Shown one piece after another: positions 45,812 to 57,900 of a DNA stretch of 64,000 nucleotides. This DNA comes from Annulohypoxylon bovei var. microspora (Eukaryota > Ascomycota > Sordariomycetes > Xylariales > Hypoxylaceae): positions 62,001 through 126,000 of the forward strand of contig MU405286.1 of the NCBI GenBank assembly GCA_022836615.1. The letters run 5' to 3'. A program made the position numbers and the translations under genes. Position 1 is the stretch's first letter. Each line of letters begins with the position of its first letter. The notes under the pieces are model-generated. The model was not told the origin of the DNA, searched no databases, and saw only the letters and a list, made by a program, of their open reading frames with translations.

Positions 45812-47490
45812 AGCATCTGAGGATTCGGCAAGCTGTTTAACTTTGAGTGATATAGAATTACGATGGACCGAGTCCGTAGTTTACGCGCACGTAGTCGTAG
45901 TTAGTTGCAAGTCGTAGTCGAGGATGGTACGAGGGAATACTGCGATTTAGTCTGGATTGACGAGGCTGCTTGAAGTTGTTTTGGGGGAACGCCTGGCGTG
46001 TGCGGGGTGAAAGGGTGAAAAGGTGGAGGACAATAGGAGGATTTTTGGTGGTGAGATGTGTCGGGCTCAGGGAATTCTAGGTCTAGGATCAGAGGCTTGT
46101 TAAATCACCAAAGCCGATTTGGCTTGGGATAATGATTGGAAATCGTCCGATAGGAAGAATCAATTGACAGGGCGACCGGTAAGAATATGATGATTATGAT
46201 GATGATGATTTGAGTGACCTCAGGATGGAAGGCGACAGCGTGAAGTGGAAGCGAAGCGGCTGTGGTACCTATCTCAACGACTTATCGTTGTCTACTAGGT
46301 AGAACTGTAAATGAAATCGTTAATGTGGTCTAGGTAGCGGCCGTTACAACTTTGAGTTGTCGTAGAAATTGTTAAGGTATGTACTGTTAGGAGGGTTAGA
46401 AGGCGTGACGTTAAAGTGTTAAAGTTGGTAGGTCAATGTCAAAAACATTTTTGTCCAAATGTTTTTCTTGAGGAGGCAGCGCTTCGGGTTCTGGAAGTTT
46501 AAAGATACGAAGGAACTCCACGCAGCACGGGCTGCATGTGGGAAATATTGAGTGGCCTGTGCCTTTCCTCTTGGGGCGGGTACCAATTAGGTACATACTC
46601 CATGCTGTCCATGACAGCATTTTTAGGTGGTAGAGCTGGCCCCTTACTGTACCATGGATTAAGCAGCGACCACCAATTTAGCGTGTGACCTGAGTGGGTC
46701 GACACCCCAGCCTTGGTGCCTAAATCGGTCTAATAGGCCATTCAACGCTTATGTAATTCTATCAAAATCATTCTAGGTCATACAAACTTAGGTAGGTATC
46801 TACCACCAACCTTTAGACACCTATAGGATAACTTCACATGAACGAATAACATGGGTTTGGGAAGAAGAAAACATACATTTTACACAAAACCTTTAACCAC
46901 AAAAAGAGGACGATCAAGCCTGCTAAAATGACGACATTAGTTAATAATAAAGCGGGCGCCCCCTGAATCTTCTACGTCACGTAAAACGTCTCCGAATAGG
47001 GGCGGGATTTGATAGCAAACGGTGACCAGACACTATTTATATTAACAGATGCTAGTATCCGCAGGCAGCAGTGTACATTGCGCCAGAAGAAGGAAAGAAA
47101 AGCAAAAGAAAAAAACGGAAGGACGGGAAGACGGGTATATACATACCTACCTACCTACGATGCAGGTATACATACTCCAAGCCTCAATTTTAACTGATGT
47201 GTAACTAGGTAGTTCAGAATAGGAATTCAACTACTTGGTAGGTATGTTGGTAAATAAAGCAAATATCTCTATTCATCCAACTTGACTTGTGCCTAGATAG
47301 ACTAAGCTCACATTTATACATGATACTTGATAATCTCACTAAAGTCACATAGTTATGTGTACCTAGTAGCTTATATCTATACCCACCCCCTTATATACGG
47401 ACTACATGCCGAACCTAGAAGTACGTACCTAAGAGGTAGTATGCAAATTGCGCGCCTCACGCTGTCTTGGTATATACCTACTATCACCAC
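45812..47490. promoter_or_regulatory. Intergenic region upstream of the eIF4E-binding gene
   Basis: 1.7 kb with no gene supported. It includes the leader and promoter of the eIF4E-binding gene and the 3' flank of URB1. A short GAT-rich run lies near 46191-46211. The dispersed motif is at 46789-46800 and 47143-47159. The minus-strand frame at 46499-46705 has no family features. Confidence 0.45.
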
Positions 47491-50400
47491 CTATATTACA
47501 AGCCTCTCCACGCCGCCCTTGCCCCACTCCGAAATGCGCTTCTGATCGCAAGTATCCCACAGCCGCCCCAGCAGTGCCTGGTACACCGCGCGATCATCAG
47601 CATCGGCGGCAGCATCCCTCTGCGCCAGCACCCAGCTCACGGCGCCGAACCGCGTGATCAGGGTATCGCTTCCCCCGCCGATCGTCGTCGTCCTGTAGAC
47701 GATCCGCAGGACCTGGGTCCTCAGGTTGGGGCCCATGAAGGGGTTGCAGGTCAGGGCGAACAGCCTCTCGAAGACCTTGCGCTGGTGGAATAGGGCGACG
47801 TCCGCGGGCGTTCGTAGGCTGTCGAGGAGGAAGCCGAGGAGCCAGCTGACTTCGGAGTAGAAGGCACCGTCTTCCGTCGGCCCCTCTTGGAGTATGTCCT
47901 GAAGCAGAGGTATCCTGTCTAAAGACCATACCGGTCTGCTGGTGAGGAACAGGTTGATTTTCTCGTACAGACAGTGTAGTGGGTTAGCTAAGACTTCAAG
48001 AGCCTTGCAAGCGAAGGCCACGATCATACTTGGCAGGGGACCATCGGCGATCGCACTACGAGCCGATTCTGTAAGTTCCATAAGTAAGAGCCACACTTGC
48101 TCGTTGTTCTCATATGTCGAATCCTTGACTTTCGCAGCCACCTTTGTGATATTCGTAAGAGATTCTTTCCGAATGCTCGAATGTTCGGAGGAAAGTAAGC
48201 GTATTAACGACGCTGCATGTCCTTCTTCGACAAGTTCTTCTGGTGTTTTGGATGACCATCTTGACAATGAATTGTCCTTGGTTACTATAATAGGTACTGA
48301 GAACCTTTGTTCCAGGTCTTTGGGGGTGATTGCGTGATTTGAATCGTCGTCTGCTCTGTCGACAACTCCGTTAACTAGGCCATTGGTGATCCTATCACTG
48401 TGTTTGTGGGGGTCGTCTTCTGATGTAAGCTTTTGTCTCTCGGGAATGCGCAGTTTCGCGATAAGCTTCTTCTCATTGCCAAAGCTAGCAGCCAAAAGCT
48501 CCCTAGTGGCTTTTAAGAAACGTTTGTTTACGCCAGCAGCAAGGGAGTGGCCGAGATACTCTGAAAGCAGCTGGACTAATGCCTTGAATGTCGCTTTACT
48601 AGGCGCCGATGAAACCAAATACGGAAGTTGCTCCGCAATTGTCATCATAAGAGGGCAAGTGATTGCATCTTTATCTTCCGCGACCTTAGCTTTCTCGAGC
48701 TGTTCTTCAACCATCTCGAGGTATTTGACTGGCGTCCTGGCACAGCGCTCAACGCAATTATCCAAAAATGTCCAGATCGCTAGATCAACGCTTTCAAGAC
48801 TTCTTAATGCTGCCACCAAAGGATAGAGCCCCTGAGAGTTTGGTCGGTTCTCCACCAATTGGTGCTCACTGGCCACCCAATATAGGACACTTCCTAAACT
48901 CTCATTAGAGAGCCCAGTCGTCTTCTCGACAGATAGTCTTAAAAGAGTCGTAAAAGGGGAGTGAGACATATCAGAAGTTCGGGCAAACCACCGCATGCTT
49001 GGAGAGTATTTCGCAACTACACACAGGTTCTCGAGTTCTAACAAGGACATAGTCATGTCCTCGCCTGTTTCTTCAGAGGTCTCGACCTTTTTGATCGTAG
49101 AGAGAAGCATTGGCGAAACATCAAACTTAGCCCTTAGTGCGAACTGAGGAATTATCTCATAATAGTGTAGCAACAGGCGACTCGCAGCTTGTCGTTGAAG
49201 CAGATCGGTTTGATCCATTGCTAGATAGCATTTGATGATATCTTTCATATCCGGTATTCTTTGGTAAAATTCATCAAGAAGCCGACGAGCTGCTTCTTCC
49301 CAGAGAGAGTCAGATAACGGCGATGCCTCTCGGTACATCTCCAAAGCCCGACCTAGCTTTTGTATTGATAGAGTTAAAAGGCGGATAGCATAGAAGGATG
49401 CTAGTTTGGATTTAATTGAGAAGCACCGTGTTATCGCTTTTGGCGTCATAGGCAGTGGTATTATGTTTCCAAGAACCACAGAAGTAGGAGGCGGCACTCT
49501 TGCATAACCCTTTGCATGCCCGAACCAAGAAGGGATCGGGAGCTGAACGGTATTGTATAGTAACGCAGCATATCCAATCCAAGTTGCAGTCAACTTTGGA
49601 TCGAATGAGAACGATTTCCGATGACAGAAGTAATGCGCGATTAGTTCTGGCGATTTTTCGAAAATTGCTACTAGGAGGTCATTCTGCTTTGTGCTAGACC
49701 ACGGCCGTAACGTCTGGATAAATTCGGCCAGCAACGTGTTTCGCACAGGCACATCGTTTTCAAATTTGCTCATCCAAGGAATGCTATCGATGCCAAAGCT
49801 CACAGGCTGATCGTCATTGACTCCTGACGGCACTGCATTGGGATCTACATTCTCGGGGTAATAACCGTGTTGTGACCGACGGATACCAGCATCGGAATCG
49901 GTACAAGCAGCGAGTAAAAACGCATGGGCTGAATCTTCAACTGAGGGACGTTCCCCCTCTGACTCTTCTTCATTCTCGGTAGGATCTTCGGGGTAGCCAT
50001 AAAGTTCTGCTATCCTGATAAGTGAGTAAGCATTCAGGATCCTAATCTTGATCTCCTTTGGCAACTTCTTGTCTAGAACGACGGATGTTCTTAAAGTGTT
50101 CAGTATCTCGTAGATCAACGAAGGCGGATCCTTCCTGATATGTCTCATAAGAGCAGCGACGATATCTCTCTGCGATAGTAGATCACGCTTCGCTTCGACA
50201 TGCAGAAGCCTCAAGCTACTTATTAAAAAGCGTATCGCATTGGTTCTGACAGACGGTCGCTTAGGATCTTCCACGCCTTCTCCTATGTATCGAAGACCCA
50301 TATTCCTAGCAAGTGATTTGAACGTATTGTTTCTGGCCCTGAATATCGGAGCTGCAAGAGTGCCACCATCTAAGCACACAGCTTCTCTGAGAAGCCTTAA

Positions 50401-50996
50401 CGTGGGCGATATTATAAAGTCTTTGCCACTGTCAGCTGAAAGATTTTTGGCGATGAGCTCCTGCTGCCGTTTCTGAAGAAGGGTCCGACATATTCCTAAG
50501 CAGTATGGCACATGATCTACGTTTCCGGATAAGATCTTGAGTAGAAGCGCGAGTACGACCGCAACAGCAGACATGACATTCTCATTATTCAACTCGACAG
50601 CCATGCCCCATGTTTCCATTATATCAGGTAGATACACCGGAGCCTCATCATCTCTATCTCTTGGCTTCACTGAATCTAGAAACTCGAGTAATATTTGCTG
50701 CTTCTCGGAATCCGTATCTTCGCCGTTGACGATGCTATCGAGGAGGTTCTTGAATGATTGAAGTCCTATAGGGCACAATTATTAGCACTATGCGACAAGT
50801 AATACATTCATTTGACATTAAGTGCCGACAACATACCATGCCGAGCTTGTTGAAGATCTTGCTCGAAAGCTAGTAGCTGACGAAGCTGTCTTCCATTATA
50901 GACCTCTTCGGAGGTTGGCGGCTCGTGTACGTGAGCAGTCTTTTGCTTCTTCCCCGAATGTCCACTCTCGCCTCCGTAAGACCTGCGCTTCACCAT
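47491..50996 (-). CDS. URB1: Nucleolar pre-ribosomal-associated protein URB1/NPA1 (two exons)
   Basis: Exons 50996-50837 and 50765-47491 give 1144 aa. Exon 1 encodes a basic nuclear start (MVKRRSYGGESGHSGKKQK) and ends in LLAFEQDLQQARHG. The intron (71 nt) has GTATGT and TAG and continues into LQSFKNLLDSIVNGED. The body is alpha-helical repeat, with FRARNNTFKSLARNMGLRYI and KRPSVRTNAIRFLISSLRLL near the N-terminal URB1 domain. The C-terminal domain has SEVSWLLGFLLDSLRTPADV and FERLFALTCNPFMG. Yeast Urb1/Npa1 works with Npa2 and Dbp6 early in 60S ribosome assembly in the nucleolus. Yeast Urb1 is near 1760 aa, so this form is shorter, as I expect for filamentous fungi. It is tandem with PAG1, both minus. 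Confidence 0.88.
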
Positions 50997-51928
50997 TTTG
51001 CCCTTGTTGTTTTGTATTGCGCTTGGCTACAGCATCGTCAATCCACCAAAAATTTGCAATGGAAGCGCGCCGGGCTAAGCGGCAGTGGTATTCGACTTCG
51101 GTCCAATGATAGTGATCGGGATGTTGGTGTTAACGACAAATGTATGTTTTTGTTGTATGCATCACGCAAATAATGTTCACTTGCACATCTTGTATCCTGG
51201 GATGTCGCATGAAAGGAAATCGAAGCTTCCAAGGTACCTAGTCAAGAAAAATATCTTGAATTGCCAATTTTGACCGCTCCCCCACAATACAGACTAAGTT
51301 TAGCGCCTGAGATAGGCTCTGACGAATTTCCGCGGCGAGGCGGAACAGGCCCGCAAAACGTTGTGTTAAGGTTAATGCCCCTGCTACCGGTCCCACTATA
51401 TTGTTCTTGGCAGTTCGTCTTTGGGTCTCCTATCACATCTTCTTAACCCCCTTTGCAAGTCAAATTACATCAATCATTTCAATACTTTCACATTAACGCA
51501 GTAAACTCCATGTAACCGATAACTGATCGCGTTTTATTTCAACCGGTATTTTCAGCCTCGTCAAAGGCCCAGAATAGCTTATCTATTCTACACATGGTAT
51601 ACATCGCTCGCGAGGACACGCTCTCCTCTCTCGAAATCCATTGATAGATATATCCAGCTTCCACTCCCGCCCCTTCACTCCACACTAGCCGCTGCATTAC
51701 TCGTCAGGTATAAACCACAAATACCCCATCACATCATATCATATCATGTATCTCGGCGTTTCCAGATTAATCAACGTGCTCGCGTGCTCACATCCTCGTC
51801 GTCCCCTCGTTTACATCTCGTATAGATCTGACCCGTAAATACCACCCATATCTCTCATCCCCCACCTCCCCCACCTCCCCCAATCCCCAGCCTCATCTCT
51901 CTCATCACATCTCGTGTCCCACCCACCA
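50997..51928. promoter_or_regulatory. Intergenic region between PAG1 and URB1
   Basis: About 930 bases with the 3' UTR of PAG1 and the promoter of URB1, both on the minus strand. No gene is supported. A short ATCAT tandem (51733-51747) and many CCCACC/CATCTC pyrimidine runs are seen. Confidence 0.45.
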
Positions 51929-54900
51929 TCACAGCATATCGCCAGTCGACGGGCTAGTCTTGTGCTGCAAGAACGAGTTCGGGACCTTGGGGACCTGGGG
52001 CGAGACCTGCTGCTGCCTGGCGCGGAACAGCTCCCGCTGCTTCTCGGCGTGGTCGCGGGACCGGCCGCCGCCCGTGAGCCGGCGCATGTGTGTGCGGGTG
52101 GAGTGTGCGATGGGCTTGATCATGTTCTCGAGGAAGAAGGAGCTCTCGGGGGCGGCGCCGGGCGGCCTGTCGTCGTCGCCGTCCGAGAACACGTCCTCGG
52201 TGAGCTCGTCGTCCGACGTCAGCTCGCTGAGCTGCGGCGGCGTCCACGACGCCGGCGCCGACGGCGACGTGATCGAGCGCGAGTGCAGCCCGGGCCGCGC
52301 CAGCGACGCCGGGTTGAGGTGGAGGTTGAAGGCCCCCGGGTTCATCGTGTTCGGCTTGCCTTCCTTCGACGCCGGCACCCGGTCCACGAACCCGTTCTGG
52401 AACGAGGTGTTGGTCGCCGCCTGGTGCAGGATCGGGAGCACGTCGTCGTACAGCCGCGCCCCGGATTCGTAGCTGTCGGGTCCGAACTCCGTCACGGTTC
52501 TGGACGAGCGGCCTTCGCTGGGCGAGGTCTGCGACATGTCGTCGAAGAAGTCGTCTAGACTGTCGAGCTTTGTCACCAAGTCGGCCATCTGGCCCTCGCC
52601 CTGGGCGTCGTCGGACATCATGGTTTCGGTCCGATCAGGCATGTCGAAATAGCCGTATCGGTAGTTGTCTTCGTGGAATTCGACTTCCTCGGTTGGCGTT
52701 GGCTCCGTAGGCGTGCCGTTCTCTGGATTTGCCTGGCACATGTAGAACGCGGCATGGATATTGGCTCGTGTTAGCTCCGTCTTCTTTGCTGGGATCGGAA
52801 TCGACCAGCCCGATTCTTCTGGTATGCCAAATAGACTCTGAGTAGCCTCGTACTCCTTCCTGTCTTTGGACGCTGCGCTAGTCATACTCATCCGGACGTA
52901 GTGCTTGTCCATCGGAGTTCCAGACATAGTCATGATGTTGTCGAGCACCTCCAGTGCTTCCATGCAGTACTCAGTCTGTAGCAATCGGAAGAGCGGAGAG
53001 ATCAAGTCAGAGCCGTGACCGGCAATTTCCGGTTTGCGCATCTCGATCTTAGGAATTACGACGCATAGTAGTCGCATTGTCATAATCTTCACCGAGGGCA
53101 TACTGTTTGTAAGGAACCCCAACAATGTTGTCAGTAGGCTGAAGTCGAGCTGCGGCAGGAAGTATTCGTGAAGAGCGGCAAGTAGCTGGGTCATGAACTC
53201 CCTGCTCGAACGATATATCGAATCGACGAATCCTCCCAGCGCAGCGCATATGGATGACATTCCTTGAGCGTCGGCGACTGAGAAGAGGATTTCTGCACTC
53301 TGTAGGGTTGCCTTGTCGATAACATCTTGCTCCATAGCTTGTAAGAAACGGGGGAAATTGGCGAGGATGGAGAAGAAGAGTCTGTTGTCGTTTCCAATGA
53401 GGTCGCCGCTTGGCAGTTGAACAAGTTTATCCAGTGTATCGAGCGTAGGTTGAAGACAGATAGATGACCTGAGGCCTTTAGCGAGTAGTGGTTGGACGCC
53501 TTCAAATGCGCCTTCCCACCTTGGAGGCTGGCCATCCATAATGGCTCGTCGAACGCTGGGTGCATGGAAATCAAGTTTCTCTAGGTACTCGTTGAGCATC
53601 TCGATCGCTTCGAGAAACTCAACCTCGTTGATCGAATCTAAACACGAACACATTGTCCAGAATAGCTGAGGAAAGGATGTCAGTTTCTCTGGTTCGAGTT
53701 TCGATATGAGGGTTTTCAAAGTGGTTAGGATTTCCATGGAGAATGTCTGGATCTCGGTATCTTCGTCGGCAATAGTGTTAGATAGTCGCGCAAGCATGTC
53801 ACCCAACATGTACTGGTCGAGTGAGGTAAGGATGCACCGGAATATTTGAAATGAGCGGCACGCTAGGTGCCTGACCGGACAAGACGTTGCCCAAGTTAGG
53901 GAAAGACGACTCCATTCTTCCTTTATTCCTGGGAAGGTGACTTCAAAGGTCTTCACGACCTCCGCAGTGAGGTGCTCCATACTTCGAGGCACCTTGTTAT
54001 CGCGACCGTCTACCTTTCCGTTGCTCTCTTCGTAGCTCCATACTACGGCACGATCGTGGCGTCGAATTGCATCGACAACATCCTCGACGGATTTCTTTGT
54101 CTCCAAGGAAGTACCCTCATCCATTTTGGAGACAACCAACTCATGGATCAGATGCACCAACATCTCGCGAGCTTGTTCTTGAACGAGAGGAGTGTAGTGA
54201 TCCCAAAGTACTGTGACGACTTGTAACAAGACTATCAAGTTGCTGCGATCCAACTGCACCGGAGATACCATCAAGTCGACCAAGAGTATCAGAGACAACT
54301 GTCCGAGGGAAAACCCAGCCTGCTTGGTACCAACAGGTAAGGCCTCCGACAGGTCAGCACAGTAAGGCAATTGCAGCTGGCTAATGTCAGGGGGTGATTG
54401 AACAGCCTCTCTCTTTTCGTTGGGGACCATGGCCTTTGGAGTGATCTGCATCAACAGGAACTCGACCACCTTGATGCCAGGTGTGCTGGGGGTGCTTGCC
54501 AGAAATACCACAATCTGCTTAGCATACTCGACGAAGTTTTGTTCTCTTCGTTCCAGGCAGAGGGATATGATGAAATCGAGCACGAGCCGGACATTTCCGG
54601 GATGCGGACCGGTCGCAAGGGCTTGCCAGAGCGCTTGTACTTCGTTATGCAGCGCTGCGCTAGACTTGATGGTAACCTCCAGTAGGTTGGCCAGGAGTAC
54701 GTACGATTGTGCCGTAGGCCCACCGTTCGGATCAACTTTTAACTCGATCGTCTGGATCCAGGGTAAGATGACGGCAACGACATTCCGTTGGGCGGCAGAG
54801 GGAAGGCTTTTGAAGTAAAGCGTGACTTCGGAGAAGACGTGGAAGGCGAGCTCCGGATGTTGCTTAGCCAACCGTTTTGAAATCTCGAATTGTGCTAGTT

Positions 54901-57900
54901 TGTAGACTGCCTTCGTCTTGTCCGCGATGCTAATCTCGAAATCTCGAATCTTAGAGCTCTGCGCAGCTTGCTGTTTTTCTTCTAGCGCTTCAAGAACATG
55001 TGCGGATTTAGATCTGATATCACTCTGGTCACCGCCTAGAGTAAATAGACACAGTCCTAGTAGCTTCCAGAATGGTGACGGGTAATCGATGTGCTCTTGC
55101 AGTACTTCGGTGATGACCGTAAAATAGCTTTCCAGTACCTTCGGCACCTCTGTTATATAGCATCGTGCAATGCAATGCTCTAGGAGGTATGGGTGATCCT
55201 GGTTGTAAACGATCAGATTCTTCAGAGCTCTTCTCCCGATAACATTGACTCGATCGCTCCCAGAGCTGAAAATTGAGTCCACCCAGTTAAGCATTCGTCT
55301 CATGTCGAAGTGAAGGGTAGCGCCACTTTCAGTAGTCACACTAACCGGGCCGGCGCAAAGAGCCGCCATAGCGCTCAGGGCCGCCGTCTTCAGGTTTCTC
55401 TTCTCTATTTCCATGCCAGCAGATATAGGGCCCCGCTCACCCGCAGATTTTGTGTCGATCAGAGACTGTCGCATGGTATCTTCCCTTTGGCGGATCTGCA
55501 TCTGGTTGGGCGAGAACCCGCACCAATCCTCCATCAAGGTAAAGGAAGACTTCCGCGACTCGAACGTCATCCAACGGGACGGGTCTTTCGTACGGTTTAT
55601 GCCGTCGAAGAGTCCTTCGACTAGGCCGCAGTAGTGCTGTCTCAGCTTCTGGAACCCCCAATTCATCTGGACCTCGCCGTCCATTAGGAAGAGCTTGATA
55701 TCCTTAGTGTATGTACAGAGGTTACTGAGGATCCAGTCGTCTTGGTAAACCTCGGGCTCTTTTAGAAAGTGGCAGGTCAACTTGTATACGTGAGTGAGTT
55801 CCGCCCGCAGCGTATCCATTTTCGGTTTCCTTCGCGGGCCGCTGCCAGTTCGCTGATGTATTCGGGAGCGAGCTTCTTCGTTACATCGGGATACATGTCC
55901 TTGTAATTCTTCGAGCAACGTTCGATATATGTTGATATTGATGGAACCCATAGCAAGCACGACCGCCTCTCGAACAGACTGCGAAGAGGCGAAAAGCAGC
56001 GGTATTAGGAACTTGAAGAGCGTTCTTGCCGATACAATCTTATCAGCGGCAGATTTAGACCCCTTTCGTGTATGCTGGCTTCCCTGTGACGCGCCGTTCA
56101 TAGCCGTCCCCGAGTCGGTTAATGTTGTACAAGCAAAAGCCAGATACAATTTCCACTGTTCAACGAGAACGTCAGGTTGTGTTGTTGGTGTCCGCCCCGT
56201 ATATCGAGCACTGCCGGGATCAGACCCGTAATAGAGGCCCCGGGTTGGCTCTGACAGAACTACGATGCCTTTATACATCTGTAGAATTCGATTGCACACC
56301 AGGTCGCGACCGATGGTCACGGTAAAGGGGCATCGATCATAGGCGATGCGTATAAAATTAGGGAAAATCTTAAACCAGAGAGTTGTATCATATGAAACAT
56401 CGCTGGTGCAGAGCTCTATCAGAGCCCCTTTGTTGTTGCTGTTTTGCATACCCCTTTGCAGCCGGCTCCGTTCTGCTATAGATAGGTGTTCGTCTTTGAA
56501 ATTCATCACTTGGACAGAGTCATTTTCTAGGATATCAATTAGGCGAACGGTATCCTTCTCTTCCTCACTATTCTTGCCTAGCGCAGTATCGAATTCAACG
56601 ATCAGCCGAAGAACTGTGATAGCGAAATGCCGTACTCTTCGTGATTGCGAACATAGGAAGAATAGACCGCGGGCCTCGACATGTTCGACCTCTGCCCAGA
56701 TACTAGACAAGTCTAGTTTCATGCCCCGTTTATCGGCATTGTTGAGGTCTGTAGGATCAGATGCAGCATCTTTAGTCTTTCTTCTTATCTCGTCCCTCCA
56801 TATCTGTAATAACTCGACGTAAAGTCGTAGAGTAGACTCGATATGACCAGGACCCAGCATCCCTCCATCAGACATTGTAGAATAACGATCATCAAAATTG
56901 AAGATAAATCTAGCAAATCCAACCGTAACTTGATGGGCATATGTCTGCCGAGCAATAGATTTAAGAGATTGGGCAGATGAGTCAGCAATATTACATTGAA
57001 CATGTGCAGTTCCTGTACAGAGGAGGTTGATGAGGGAATTAAATGGTATGTCAGCAGGTAGACAACGAGGTAAGGCCTGTACAGCAACGTGGAGGAGTTC
57101 GTAGAAAGCCTGTTTCTGGTCGGCAGGACTTGGGTGATCATCGCGTCTTGAAAAGTTAAACGTCTCGGTAATAGGGGTTTTCGGGCCTCCTCCTGGACTA
57201 CTAAATTTCTCATCCAGCGCAGCTTGGCCTCCAAACGTGTTATCGCAGATGATCGTAATTTTACCAAGGATTTCCGAGAATTTCTTATAATACTCTCTCG
57301 CGCCTTCGCTCAAAGCGCCTAATTGTACAGGTCTTGATAAAGACTCATCACGGTCAGGTAAGAGCGGGCTTGAGGGAACCACGCTAGAAGCGGAAGTCGA
57401 TGCTGGTGAGCTTGGAGGGACTCGATCGGAAGCGGATGGGGAGGAATAGTGTTGCGGAAACGGAGGTCGTCCATGGTCACCCTTTTCTAAATCTGACATG
57501 ATTGCTAGAAATGCCCTAATCCCGATGACCATTCTATCCGGTTCCAGTTGCTCAACTTTCAGTTCTTTGTTTAGATTGAAAAGTTCTGCATTAATTAAGG
57601 GGAAGACGATATTCTTGCAGCAGTACTCCGGATATTTATAGCCAATGATTCTAATAATCTGTATCAGAGGCCCAGAAGACGCGGTGTCTGAAGCCGAAAA
57701 AGTACGTTTAGAAGTAGGCAAGACAAGCTGTAGCACCTCATCTAGCTTCCGAGTAGCTCCAGCCATAGTATCATTAGTTCGATATAGGTAGGCCCATAAC
57801 AATCTCGAGATGACTTGCAGGCACAGAGGACGCATAGCACGATCTTTGAGTCTCGGTTGGACCGTTCGAACCAGCTGGAGCCATTGGTTACTAAGATTTT

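Noticed and set aside
51914..52558. 214-codon plus-strand frame at the PAG1 3' end
   Set aside because: GC-driven antisense shadow of PAG1.
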